From Selaginella moellendorffii (taxonomy: Eukaryota > Streptophyta > Lycopodiopsida > Selaginellales > Selaginellaceae), in NCBI RefSeq assembly GCF_000143415.4, contig NW_003314326.1, positions 1,063,339 through 1,127,338 on the forward strand: DNA of 64,000 nucleotides. The letters are read 5' to 3'. Below, piece after piece: positions 30,918 to 40,204 of this stretch (position 1 is the first letter of the stretch; each line of letters starts with the position of its first letter). Below the pieces are notes generated by a model. The model was not told the origin of the DNA and made no database searches. It saw only the letters and a list, made by a program, of their open reading frames with translations. The position numbers and the translations under genes are program-made.

Positions 30918-31132
30918 TATAGTGTGTGAGGTAAAACAAAGATGATGTGACATATGCATTTACCAATCACACGTGCATAAATCTAATAATATGGCGTGTG
31001 GCCCATATTAATGGCACATAAACCCATATTGTGGGCTTACGTGCTTTATGTACCATCATTCCCTTGCAGCGTGTGTGTTGGTTTCCTTTTATAACACAAC
31101 GAACTCCATATTTTAGGGTGAAGAGCGTTCTC

Positions 31133-31390
31133 ATGGCAAGCACAAAATCTGTAAGTGAGGCAAAAAAGGAGACGGAGAAGGAGATAGGTGAAGATGTAGA
31201 ATATATAAGTCTTCCAAACTCCCCGTACTATACTCCAGGTGATCATTTTTCTGAACAAACGGCAACATTAACAACTATCGAGAACGCCCCAGTAATGTCA
31301 GAGACAACAATCCAAAGCAAAACAACTGACCCGGAGAAGGATGATAGTACCGCTGAGAGTACCAAAAAGGAGGTGTCCACTAGCGCTTAG
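31133..31390 (+). CDS. Small hypothetical protein, 'SPYY' family (13-kb transposon copy)
   Basis: This is an ORF of about 85 residues from ATG 31133, preceded by an acceptor-like tattttag. The N-terminus is Lys/Glu-rich, then comes V-E-Y-I-S-L-P-N-S-P-Y-Y-T-P, later T-I-E-N-A and E-T-T-I-Q-S-K, then a Thr/Ser/Glu-rich tail. The spacing of these blocks matches the products of 38421-38768 and 5784-5972 in elements B and A. No membrane segment is seen in this copy. It lies downstream of the transposase, same strand, followed by palindromes at 31398 and 31487. Function unknown. Confidence 0.5.
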   Translation: MASTKSVSEAKKETEKEIGEDVEYISLPNSPYYTPGDHFSEQTATLTTIENAPVMSETTIQSKTTDPEKDDSTAESTKKEVSTSA

Positions 31391-32026
31391 GCTTATAATG
31401 GCGTGTGCCCTCATGCCATTTACTTGATCACCAAATACCTTTTTCCCTTTGCACTAGTATATCTTAATACCGGTCTGAGAAATAGAATGGCATGTGCCCT
31501 CAGGCCTTTTACTAAATCACCTTTGAAAGAAATGCAAGCCTCTATGTCGTAAAAAAAAGGTACTAGAGAAATTCCTTAATAATATGAATGTTATTTAGTT
31601 TCATGAAAATACACTAAGGGTCAAATGAGTTAAATGACTTCTCCAGACTAGCAATGCCTCTTGCTACACCTTCACAATTAGATTCGTTAGAAAAAGATAA
31701 CATTGAATAATATCTAAATGTTCTCACCATTAAGTTATATGTCTGGCTAATAGGAATGATGTTCATCTTGGAAAGCTCACCACACGCTCAATGAACAAAC
31801 AAATAGTGTGTGCGCGCATGCCATCGCTCTTCTTTAGCTTCAGATTCGGCTTGTTCACCTTGACAATGAGATTTATTATACAACTAGATGGACTCAGTCT
31901 GGACATAAGGTCACCGCGCTAGTCACCATGCCCCAGATATGTCTAGCCCCTGGACAAAAAACATATAATTTCACGTCATTTTCAAATACTTGAAAATTTG
32001 TACCTAGTCCCATTTTACTGAATAAA

Positions 32027-32050
32027 TCCCACTTTAACGAAATAGAGCTT
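32027..32050 (-). repeat. Right TIR of the 13-kb transposon
   Basis: Reverse complement identical over 24 bp to 19018-19041. It is followed by GATT at 32051-32054. Confidence 0.95.
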
Positions 32051-33060
32051 GATTGAGGACCTGTTCAATAGGTTGGGAAATGCAAAATACTTCTCGAGGA
32101 TTGACCTAAGGTCGGGATACTACCAGATCAGGGTAGCAGAGGAAGATGTCGAGAAGACAACCTGTCGAACAAGGTATGAGAGCTTTGAGTTTCTGGTGAT
32201 GCCCTTTGGGCTATGCAATGTGACAGTAATGTTTTTGGCACTGATGAACCACATCTTTGTATCTTATCTAGATCACTTTGTGGTTGTCTATATTGATGAC
32301 ATCCTGATCTATAGTGAGACGCTAAAGGAGTATGCCGAGCACTTGACAAAGGTGTTTGAAAAACTAAGGGAACACAAACTATATCCTAAAGAGAGCAAAT
32401 GCGACTTTGCTTAACAAAAGGTAAAGTTTCGCATGTGGTGGGCTAGGATAGGCTCAAGGTGGACCCTAAAAAGGTCCAAGTGATCCAAGAATGAGAGCAA
32501 CCATCAAATGTACATGAGTTGAGGGCGTTCCTGGGACTATGCAACTACTACCAAAAGTTTATCAAACACTATTCAAGAGTAACCCTACCTTTAACGGACC
32601 AAACTGGTAAAGGGAAGATGGTATAGACAATGGAATGCAAGGCGGCATTTGTCCACCTTAAAGGGAAGTTGAGGAAGACACCCGTGTTAGCATTACCCGA
32701 CTTCGATAAGGACTTTGAGGTAGAAACAGATGCTTCAGACTTTGCGTTGGGCGCAGTTTTGAAACAAGACAACCATTTAGTGGCGTTCTTCTTGAAGAAG
32801 TTGGACAAGGCTCAACGAAAGTGGCCTACCCACGAGAAAGAATTATTTGCGGTGGTCAAGGTGCTGAAGGAGTGGCGATACTACCTTGGGAGGCACTTCA
32901 AAGTTTACATAGATAATGTGGCAACGAAACACTTTTTGTCACAACCTGACCTAAGAGGGAAACAAGGTTGGTAGGCCAGTGCTTTGGCTGAGTTTGATTG
33001 CGAGATTCTGTATAAACCTAGGAAGAGCAACATCGTGGCAAATGCTCTAAGTCGAAAAGG
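32051..33060 (+). pseudogene. G1 pol, second part: RT palm/thumb and RNase H
   Basis: The RT continues with S-R-I-D-L-R-S-G-Y-Y-Q-I-R, M-P-F-G-L-C-N and the catalytic V-V-Y-I-D-D-I-L-I-Y box (intact Asp pair) at about 32285-32320. A stop at 32412 and broken frames cover the thumb. RNase H follows (T-D-A-S-D at about 32727, T-H-E-K-E, Y-I-D-N) up to N-A-L-S-R-K-G at about 33060, with a stop at 32972. Confidence 0.85.
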
Positions 33061-34230
33061 AAGCTTAAAGTTGGTGATATCTAGCGCAACAGCAACCTTT
33101 TGGGACAATGTGCGAACAGTGTATGAGAACAATGGTCTAGCACAAGAAGTGTCGCTGAGGAACCAAGAGGTGCGAGAAGCTCACCAGAGAGGTGAGTTGC
33201 CAATAGAAGAGAAAACAGGTTATGCAAAACGCAATGGACTCATCTATTATAAACAAACAAGGGTGTACGTTCTAGAAGGGGAACTAAGGAAGATAGCCTT
33301 AGAAGAGTGTCATGACGGATTTCTTGCAGGCTTACTCAAGAGGAAGTATCACTGGCCAGATATGGTTAAAGACGTCCAAGACTATGTAAAAACATGTCCA
33401 ACATGTCAGCAGGTCAAAGCCGTGACTAAGGCTAGTGGGGGCTTGTTACAAAGCATCCCAATTTCAGATCGGCCGTGAAAATGTCTTACAATAGACTTCA
33501 TCATGGGACTCCCCTCAAGCAAGGGATTCGATGCGATATTCGTGGTGGTGGACTGATTTTTGAAGATGACACATTTTATACCCACCACAACGGAAGTGGA
33601 TGTGAAAGGTGTGGTGAAACTATTCTTCAAACAAATGGTTCGAGTGCGGGGAAGGCCAGAAGAGATCATCTCAGATCGAGATAAGATCTTCACTAGTAGG
33701 TTCTGGAGAACTCTCCTAGAATAGTATCACACCAAGTTGAAATTCAACACAACCTATCACCCACAGACAGGTATTGGGTATTAAGTCAAGTTTGATGGCA
33801 CTAACACTTCTTGACAGATGGACAAATGGAAAGGGTGAATAGGCAGTTGGAGGATTATTTGCAATGCTATGTCTCGGGAGACCAGACCGATTGGGTAAGT
33901 CATTTGGGACTTGCAGAAATGTGCTATAACAACTCACCACACTCAAGTATCGGGGTGAGTCCATGGGAAGTCATCAATGGGCGAGTTATTGAAGGTCCTG
34001 TGGAACTCAGTGTGGTCGAGTATCATGGAGAGTTACCTGCAGTGGAGGCATTCACAGCGGAAAGACTCAACATTTGGAATCTAGTGAGGGATTTCTTGGA
34101 ACGAGCTCAACAAAAGCAAGCCAAATACGCGAACCAGAAGTGCCAGGATGTAGAGTTCCAAGCTGAGGAGAAGGTGTGGCTGAACACCAAGAACCTCAGG
34201 CTACCAAGTGGGATCAGCCGGAAGTTGACC
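33061..34230 (+). pseudogene. G1 pol: integrase
   Basis: The zinc-binding region (E-C-H-D-G-F, C-P-T-C-Q-Q) lies at 33300-33420. The catalytic core runs on in mixed frames after a stop at 33476 (I-D-F-I-M-G-L-P, S-D-R-D, Y-H-P-Q-T). A 47-nt GT-AG insertion at 33771-33817 splits the core exactly between T and D-G-Q; removing it rejoins the frame into 33818-34235. Integrase inserts element DNA into chromosomes. Confidence 0.8.
33771..33817 (+). other. Intron-like 47-nt insertion in G1 integrase
   Basis: It begins GTATTGGG and ends TTGACAG. Removal restores H-P-Q-T-D-G-Q-M-E-R across the join. The size matches the host-type introns elsewhere in the window. Confidence 0.75.
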
Positions 34231-34235
34231 CAAAG

Positions 34236-34287
34236 GTAAAAATGCATGTATTCTTGTAAATGAATTGATCTTGAGTTCCTTAAGCAG
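34236..34287 (+). other. Intron-like 52-nt insertion in G1 pol 3' region
   Basis: It begins GTAAAAAT and ends TTAAGCAG. Removal joins L-T-Q-R to F-V-G-P-Y-E-I, a continuous integrase C-terminal sequence. Confidence 0.75.
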
Positions 34288-34630
34288 GTTCGTGGGGCCT
34301 TACGAGATTGAGTCACGAATTGGTAAAGTGGCTTACCGTCTCCGACTTCCTCGAGAGATGGGGATGATGCACCTAGTGTTCCACATGAACTTACTCAAGC
34401 CATACTTTGAGGATCCACTTCGCAAGGACCAAGTAAGACATTTACTTGAGGTTATCCAAAGGGAGGAGGAATACGAAGTCGAGGGCATCCTCAATGCACG
34501 CAAGAGTAAGCAATAAGGACGCGAGGTGAGAGAGTTCCATGTGAAGTGAGAAGGATTTCCATACTGCGAAGCAACATGGGAACCAAAGGAAAACCTAGCA
34601 AACACATAAGATCTAGTGGAGGAATTTCTG
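34288..34630 (+). pseudogene. G1 pol C-terminus with chromodomain
   Basis: F-V-G-P-Y-E-I and L-L-K-P-Y belong to the integrase C-terminal region. The chromodomain follows (Y-E-V-E-G-I-L-N-A-R-K, then F-H-V-K-x-E-G-F, then T-W-E-P-K-E-N-L). Stops at 34514 and within 34545-34610 interrupt it. Presence of the domain places G1 among chromoviruses. Confidence 0.8.
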
Positions 34631-34889
34631 CAAGGCAGAACTCTATATACATATGCAAAGTTCAATTAAAGTATTAATTTGTGAAGTTGAGCAATGGTAT
34701 ATGCTGGGACTCGAAGGCGCACCGAAGGTAAGCTAATTAGCATAGGTTAGCTAAGTTGACTAGGTGTAGAGAATTACACCCGACTCCCTGCAAGGATGTC
34801 GAATCCGTAGACGTATTCTACAAAGGTTGGGTTCAAGTCCCAACCCCCTAGTAAAGCAAGGCTGGGTTCAAGTCCCAACCCCATATTAG

Positions 34890-35986
34890 AGCGTGGTGAA
34901 GTGAGGGGTATAGGGACACCTATATTCTGTTGTCATGGGCTTTTGGCCGGGGAGGCTAACTTAGGCACATCACTAAGTGGGGAGATGCCCCTAGAGACAT
35001 GGGTAACAAGTCGTAGGATTAAAAAAAGATGTTCGATGTGGGCATCGAACTTCTTCTATGGGTGGTGGAGTTGTAAGGAACCAACTCCTCGAGGTGTCGT
35101 AGGCTAAAGGATTCCCGAAAGTACGACTGAAATGATAAAGAGTTCATCAGATGGGACCGAATCTAAGATCGAGTCCAAGACCAACTCTGAAACCGAGTTC
35201 GAGATAGAGTTCGGGACCAAGTCTGAGGCCGACTCCGAGACTGAGTTCGAGACCAAGTTTGAGACAGAGTTTGAGATCTGAGATCGGGTCCGAGACCAAG
35301 TCCAAGGTCGAGTCCGATGTCGAGTTCGAGATCGGGTCCGAGGTCGAGTCTGAGATCTAGTCCGAGATTGAGTCCGAAATCAGGTCCGAGGTCGAGTTCG
35401 AGACTAAGTTCGAGTACTAATACAGGTCAAGGGGTGAAAGCACAAAAGGGAAACCAACTGCGGTGCTCCCGGCTCATGTGGAGTGGTGCCCCACTTGAGT
35501 ACCTTGTGGTTTATTGGTCCTCGCCCTTCCTAGGGGCTTAGGCCTTCCCTTCGGGATGGAAGTGGGGGGGTAGAGGTACCTATACCATGCCATTAGGCCA
35601 TGGTGTTTCGCCCCGGTATCCCGAAGCAAGTGTTGCACCCAAGGCTTAGGAATTAGAAAGTTCTATGATCAAGTCTTGTTGTACCAAGGGATGTTAGGAA
35701 CTTGGAGGCTTGGTGTGCTTAGCTGCTTGTACCTGTGGGGAGTGTAGCTGAACCTTAAGTCAAGTCTAACTCGGGGAGGGGGATTGAGAGAGATTTGGGA
35801 ATCCATGGATGGATGGCTAACTCTCCGTTGTTCGTGCAGTGAGTAGTTGAAACCAAGTAGGACCACGTAGGAGCTGGTATAATAAGCAAGAACCTTGGCG
35901 AGGGAACTTAGCTAAAAGCCAAAGCGGTGTTGGTTGGATAGGTGAGGTAAGTTAGCAAATTGAAAAGGAAAAATTTATAGATTACA
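34890..35986 (+). repeat. 3' LTR of G1
   Basis: The right end at 35986 (...GATTACA) and at least 35440-35986 match the LTR copies at 1-728 and 44720-45431. The left edge is estimated. A tccgagatc-type minisatellite fills 35150-35420. The LTR directly abuts the truncated G2 LTR. Confidence 0.65.
35150..35420. repeat. Minisatellite of gagtccgagat-like units inside LTR
   Basis: Periodic gag-tycgagaycg steps, reverse-complement relatives of the repeats at 6820-7070 and 57612-58065. Confidence 0.75.
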
Positions 35987-36800
35987 CCTGTATCTAGCAT
36001 CTATATGCAAAATGGTGTCAGATAGTGTCTAGCACAATTTTGGTATACCAGTGGCCTAACACGAGAAGGAGGGTACCCCACTGACGAGAGCAACATGGAG
36101 CTTGGGCTTAGACCCAAGGTAGATGCAAAACAAGGAGCAACACAACCCAACATAAGTCAAACTAATGTCTAAAATGGTCAGACATGCATTCCAACCACTA
36201 TCCTTACTATACATTTAGAATCCCTTTTTAGCCCCGCCCCCCCCCCCAAGAAACACACGCTTTGGGTTTTCACCCTAAGCTTCCCTTAGTATCAAGAGTT
36301 AGTCTTTGGGATTAACTCAAAACTTATAAAATATCGAATAACATTAAATTGTGAATTTGGACACAGGATGAACACCATTGTGTTTAGGCCAATGTCTACA
36401 TTCTGTAGATATACCAAATTAGTAAATTTAGACACTTTCCATAATTAGCCAATGGAACGAAACAAGACCAATACAAAAAGCATGATAGCGAGGGTGTTTG
36501 GCAAACACAGTAAGCTATCATGTAATAATATTAAGGGACTAGACTTAATGAGCAAGTGCAAGTTAATGAATGAGTTTCTCTAACTAGCTCAAGTATGTTT
36601 AACAAATAATATTTAAGAATTCCATCCTTATACTCATCTGGTCAAATGCACACGCGATTACCAATTTCTTAACTAGCTTGGGTGGAGGTCATAAAAGGAA
36701 CCAGCAATATTGACCTCTTACCATTGTGGTAATAAAGAAAGAGTGTTCATAAGGACTACCTGACAAGTATCTTTCGATACCCAAAGTTACATTTGCGACA
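35987..36800 (-). repeat. 5' LTR of G2, truncated by G1
   Basis: It matches 12091-12932 throughout and ends in TTTGCGACA at 36800, followed by attag. About 84 bp of the LTR are missing at the G1 junction. Confidence 0.8.
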
Positions 36801-36899
36801 ATTAGCTTCATTGCTAAAAAAATTTTGTGTAATGGTTCATTTTTGCTTTCTTTTAATTTTGTTCTAATATTGATGATTTAGAAGTGATGCTTTAACATT

Positions 36900-38032
36900 A
36901 ACATTATTGAAGTTTATATTAGAGTTAGATGAGTATTGTAGATATCAAAAGTTACCTATTGCAATAGAGTGGCTCTCCAAGGTTTTATTCTTCATCAAGA
37001 TTGATTTATATAGTGCTTGCAACTTCATTTGCATTTAGAAAGGTGATGAGTGGAAAATGACATTTTGTACTTGTTATAGTCATTTTTTGAGTACATAGTG
37101 ATGCTTTTTGGTCTGATTAACACCCCTGATGTTTTCTAATATATGGTAAATAATGTATTTTATGATTTTCTTGATCTCTTTATGGTCATATATCTTGATG
37201 ACATTATTATTTTTTCTGAGACTTAAGAAGAGCATGACCATTATATTCTTCAATACCTTTGACAACATAGGATTTTTGTAAAGCTAAAAATTACTATTTG
37301 ATTAATATTCAATAGAGTTTTGAGGTATATTATTTCCTCATATAGCATCATTATGGATCCTACCAAGGTTTCCACCAACACCCAATTTCTATTTATGATG
37401 TCCGATGCTTTGTTAGCTTTGCAAACTTTTGCTCTTTATTCAAGATTTATCCAAAATTGCTCTTCCTCTACCATACAGGATGTTTTTTCTTTTTTGTGAT
37501 CCTCTACTACACATCCTCAATCGATGTCAAGCTCAATGGTTATAATCACTATCTCAGTTTTTATTTATGATTGTTTATTGTTTAGGAAAGCTAATACTCT
37601 TATTCAATATAGTTATCCTGCACCCTTACTTAGAGATTTGATGTTTGACGTCTAACATCAAACTCTTGCTAAATTCTTTTTACTTCTAAATTAGCTCCCT
37701 TACACAATTCTATACTCATCTTGATTACTCCCTTAAATCACAAATTGAAATAGCTCAAGCCATCAATCTATTTGATTAAAAAGATCAATAATTAAAAAAA
37801 ACTTATGTTTCTTAATTGATTATTGATTTCTTTAATTTTGGGAAAGTCTCCTTTATTAACATAATCAATTGTATGTACTTGATGACAAGCATGTCGTTTA
37901 AGAGTGCTATGACACTCTAATAACATGGCACTTTGGTGTCTACAAAACATTTAAATTGGTCCAATGATATTTTTGGTGACCCCATATGCTTAAGTATGTT
38001 AAAAAATTTATCCATACATGCAATATATATCA
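36900..38032 (+). pseudogene. Decayed chromovirus pol, RT to integrase zinc region
   Basis: Multi-frame translation shows RT traces (K-I-D-L-Y-S-A at 37000-37020, G-D-E-W-K-M-T-F at 37044-37070, then E-E-H-D-H-Y at 37230) and the start of integrase (H-F-G-V-Y-K-T-F-K-L-V-Q at 37925-37965, then H-M-L-K-Y-V-K-K-F-I-H-T-C-N). Many stops and TpA/TpG-rich decay show an old copy. It is interrupted at 38033 by element B and resumes near 40205. Confidence 0.7.
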
Positions 38033-38420
38033 GCCGGGGATGGTCTAAACTTGAGTTGAGCTCACGAGTTGAGCTCAATTCAGCTTAAGTCAATGCTTGT
38101 CAACATAGTCAACCATAAGTCTTATAAGGAAAAGGTAAGTCAGAAAAATATTATTCTTTGAATTTAAGTATCAATGGTTTAGAGAAATTTCTATTTTTTG
38201 AATCTTTCTAATGCAATTTATACAATAAAATACTGTTTCTAGAATTAGAAGTTCGTCTGAACCTATAGAAATTTTTGGGCTTTATTGGTCTCAAATAAAA
38301 CTGGGAATATTGAAGTTCGAATAAACCTGAAATTTTTATTGTACATTTCAATAATTGACCAGAAATATATAAATAATTTGAAACACTAATTCACTCATTC
38401 ATTCTTTAGAGTTTACAAAG

Positions 38421-38768
38421 ATGGGAAGCAAGGAAGACAAAAAATTTATAAGTAGTTCTAGCATACAAAAATTTAAGAATATTAATTTTGTTTCACTACC
38501 ACAATCTCCATATTACATTCCTGATCCTTATTACCCATCTGGGAATGTGGAAGCCGCTGTCACTATTGATAAAAATGCTTTTGTTACTTTTGAAACAACA
38601 GTCCAGAGCAAGAAAAAAAAAAAATGGACAGCACAGTGGAAAGCACTAATAAATCCACTCTATAAACCTTTCAATAGCTTTTGTAATCCACTAAAATATT
38701 ATAAGTTTTTGATATATATCTTATTCCTTTTGATATGTTTTGTCTTTGTAAAGAGTATAAGTATGTAG
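38421..38768 (+). CDS. Small hypothetical membrane protein, 'SPYY' family (element B copy)
   Basis: This is an intact ORF of 115 residues starting M-G-S-K-E. The core is I-N-F-V-S-L-P-Q-S-P-Y-Y-I-P, D-P-Y-Y-P-S-G-N-V-E, T-I-D-K-N-A-F-V-T and E-T-T-V-Q-S-K, then a Lys run. The last 25 residues are strongly hydrophobic (Y-K-F-L-I-Y-I-L-F-L-L-I-C-F-V-F-V), a candidate tail anchor. It is the longest and best-kept of three family members in the window. The start is supported by the shared M-G-S-K-E of the element A copy. Function and family unknown. Confidence 0.55.
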   Translation: MGSKEDKKFISSSSIQKFKNINFVSLPQSPYYIPDPYYPSGNVEAAVTIDKNAFVTFETTVQSKKKKKWTAQWKALINPLYKPFNSFCNPLKYYKFLIYILFLLICFVFVKSISM

Positions 38769-39260
38769 TATATCCAGGCAGAAGGTGGCAGTGCATGTAT
38801 TTACCACCACTTCACGTCACAACTTCTATCCCCCCTATCCTTGTAGAAGGGTAGCCTAGCGGCAGCAACAAGTGGTGCTTGAGGGACACTTGTTGAACTT
38901 GTCGCATTGCTGCTCGGGAGAATGATGTGGACAAATCAAAGAGTTAAATTTATATATGATTTTGAGATTGAAAAGTAATCTTGCAAAAAGGCATACTCAC
39001 ATGCCTGTATGCTTTTGCCATTATTATATATGGCAAGTCAGCTATATAAAATAATGCTACATATTAATTATATGTTAGTTTTTAGCTTCTGGAACCCTAT
39101 AGCCACTTGTCTCTCATAATAGGTCGTAATTATTGAGACTAAGAGTTATGATTTAATATATTGTCATGTCATAATAAAACATCATTCCCGAGATTGAGAT
39201 ATAGTATATTAATAAGAGAATTCTTATTGCTGGGAAGTTTAATTCTTCTTGTGTGTTGCA

Positions 39261-39813
39261 ATGGTTAGGAAGAAGTTTACTTTTGGTCTTGGAGGCCTCT
39301 CATATGAATCTCCACCTCCATCTCTAATCTCAATCAATAATCCACCTTCACCTCTATGCAACAATCTTCTTTTTTATTTTGAAGGCTATTGTGAGGTTCT
39401 TTCATTTGTGACCTTGACTGCAACTAAACAAGAATTCCTTCCTTATGATGTTGTTAAAAGAGTTGGGTTGCCTCCAATACTCTAAAAGTAATGTCAACAT
39501 TTTCTTCAAGATTTTACTCCAGATATGGTAGGAGAGCTTAATATAGATACATATTATCTTCGATGTCCTATATGCAACTTTTATTTAAACAAGATAGATA
39601 GTTGCATAAGTTTGGTAAATTTTATTGAGCATTGTCACAAATGCCCAAGAGTGGGTTTGGAAGGTGTGCACGTGTGGATATATAAGAAAATCAAAAAAGA
39701 ATTAAAAACACAGTTATTATGATTTCATAGTGGAGAACAATATTTCATTGGTGAACACTACATCAATAAATGCTGAATATAGGATATTTAAGCCACCCTT
39801 TAATGTAATGTGA
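39261..39813 (+). pseudogene. 'MVRKK' family pseudogene (element B copy)
   Basis: It starts M-V-R-K-K at 39261. It parallels the 181-residue product of 4575-5120 throughout: Pro-rich segment, H/C-F-L-Q-D-F, F-I/L-E-H-C/Y, H-I/V-W-I/M-Y and the ending F-K/R-P-P-F/Y. Stops at 39483 and 39489 and a frameshift near 39718 break it. It follows the SPYY gene by about 490 bp, as in element A. Confidence 0.6.
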
Positions 39814-40071
39814 AAGTCATACATAATTTTTTCAAAAGTTGAATTCTTTATAAGTAAAGTGGAGAATCTTATATTTTCGAGAATAATAGTATTCTAGCAT
39901 GTATAAAGATATTTTTATATATATAAGTGGTTCTGACACTATTATAATTCTGAAGTCCCATTTTTAAAACTGACAATCTAAACTTTCAAGAACCCCTAGA
40001 TCTTTTCTTAATATAAATACCGATAAGGGATGCTTTTAACATTAAAATTTTAGTTTGTTTAGAGTGTAGGA

Positions 40072-40204
40072 ATGGCTAGGGAAAATGTTATTCACACTTG
40101 ACCCCCATACATTTCATATGAATCTTCACCTCCATCTCCAACTTCTACCAACATTCCACCACACAACAATAGTTGTGAGGCTTTTCCTTTTGTAACCAAG
40201 ATGC
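40072..40204 (+). pseudogene. N-terminal fragment of a second 'MVRKK' family copy
   Basis: It starts M-A-R-E-N, has a stop ten codons in, then S-S-P-P-S-P-T-S-T-N-I-P-P as in the other copies. It is cut where the chromovirus sequence resumes. It shows tandem duplication of this gene within element B. Confidence 0.5.

Larger units (their letters stand above)
19018..32050. mobile_element. 13,033-bp TIR DNA transposon with two divergent long genes
   Basis: The ends are perfect 24-bp inverted repeats (AAGCTCTATTTCGTTAAAGT plus 4 bp at 19018-19041, inverted at 32027-32050), flanked by a GATT duplication. The insertion lies in the middle of the G1 RT. The cargo is a minus-strand gene of about 1,620 codons (24771-19459), a plus-strand DUF7869-like putative transposase (27777-30917) and a small gene (31133-31390). 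A 22-bp palindrome recurs over the whole length. I cannot match TIR and TSD to a named superfamily with certainty; 4-bp TSDs occur in Ginger, Sola and Academ-type elements, but the protein resembles none of those as I know them. The identical TIRs and undamaged TSD suggest a recent insertion even though the transposase frame is broken. Confidence 0.9.
16484..35986 (+). mobile_element. G1: plus-strand chromodomain Ty3/gypsy retrotransposon
   Basis: The order is LTR remnant (16484-16826), primer binding site (16828-16841), gag with CCHC knuckle, protease, RT (interrupted at 19017), then after the 13-kb insertion the rest of RT, RNase H, integrase, chromodomain and a full LTR (about 34890-35986). 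Coding is broken by several in-frame stops (for example at 17555, 18279 and 18711). The element sits in the 5' LTR of G2 at the point equivalent to 12091. The left LTR lacks roughly its first 700 bp, matching loss of neighbouring G2 sequence, so one deletion probably removed both. Chromodomains in this class guide integration to heterochromatin marks. Confidence 0.85.
12007..36800 (-). mobile_element. G2: minus-strand Ty3/gypsy retrotransposon hosting nested insertions
   Basis: The left LTR (12007-12932, 926 bp on plus TGTAGCGCACC...TTTGCGACA) is repeated in the same orientation at 35987-36800. Flanks are gttag (12002-12006) and attag (36801-36805), a TSD with one mismatch. On the minus strand a polypurine tract (read as aaaggggggaaaa, about 12933-12950) abuts the left LTR, which is therefore the 3' LTR. 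Internal minus-strand coding runs from about 16405 to 13570 in the order gag knuckle, protease, RT, RNase H, start of integrase. Most of the integrase core is missing. The 5' LTR is cut by G1, and the G2 leader and first part of gag are absent at the 16484 junction. Confidence 0.8.
38033..40204 (+). mobile_element. Element B: relative of element A inside the chromovirus relic
   Basis: It starts 'ccggggatggtctaaacttg', like the right end of A read inverted. It carries the SPYY-type gene and then the MVRKK-type gene in the same order and orientation relative to the end as in A. The chromovirus integrase is split exactly around it: T-C-N before, and the next expected integrase region after about 40205. 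The right end is a cut MVRKK-gene copy with no visible inverted repeat, so the element is truncated or was rearranged. No TSD identified. Confidence 0.5.

Noticed and set aside
19018-32050. Helitron or Maverick/Polinton interpretation
   Set aside because: There are perfect TIRs and a 4-bp TSD, with no Rep/helicase, polymerase B, capsid or retroviral-type integrase. Helitrons lack TIR/TSD and Mavericks have a different gene set and 6-bp TSD.
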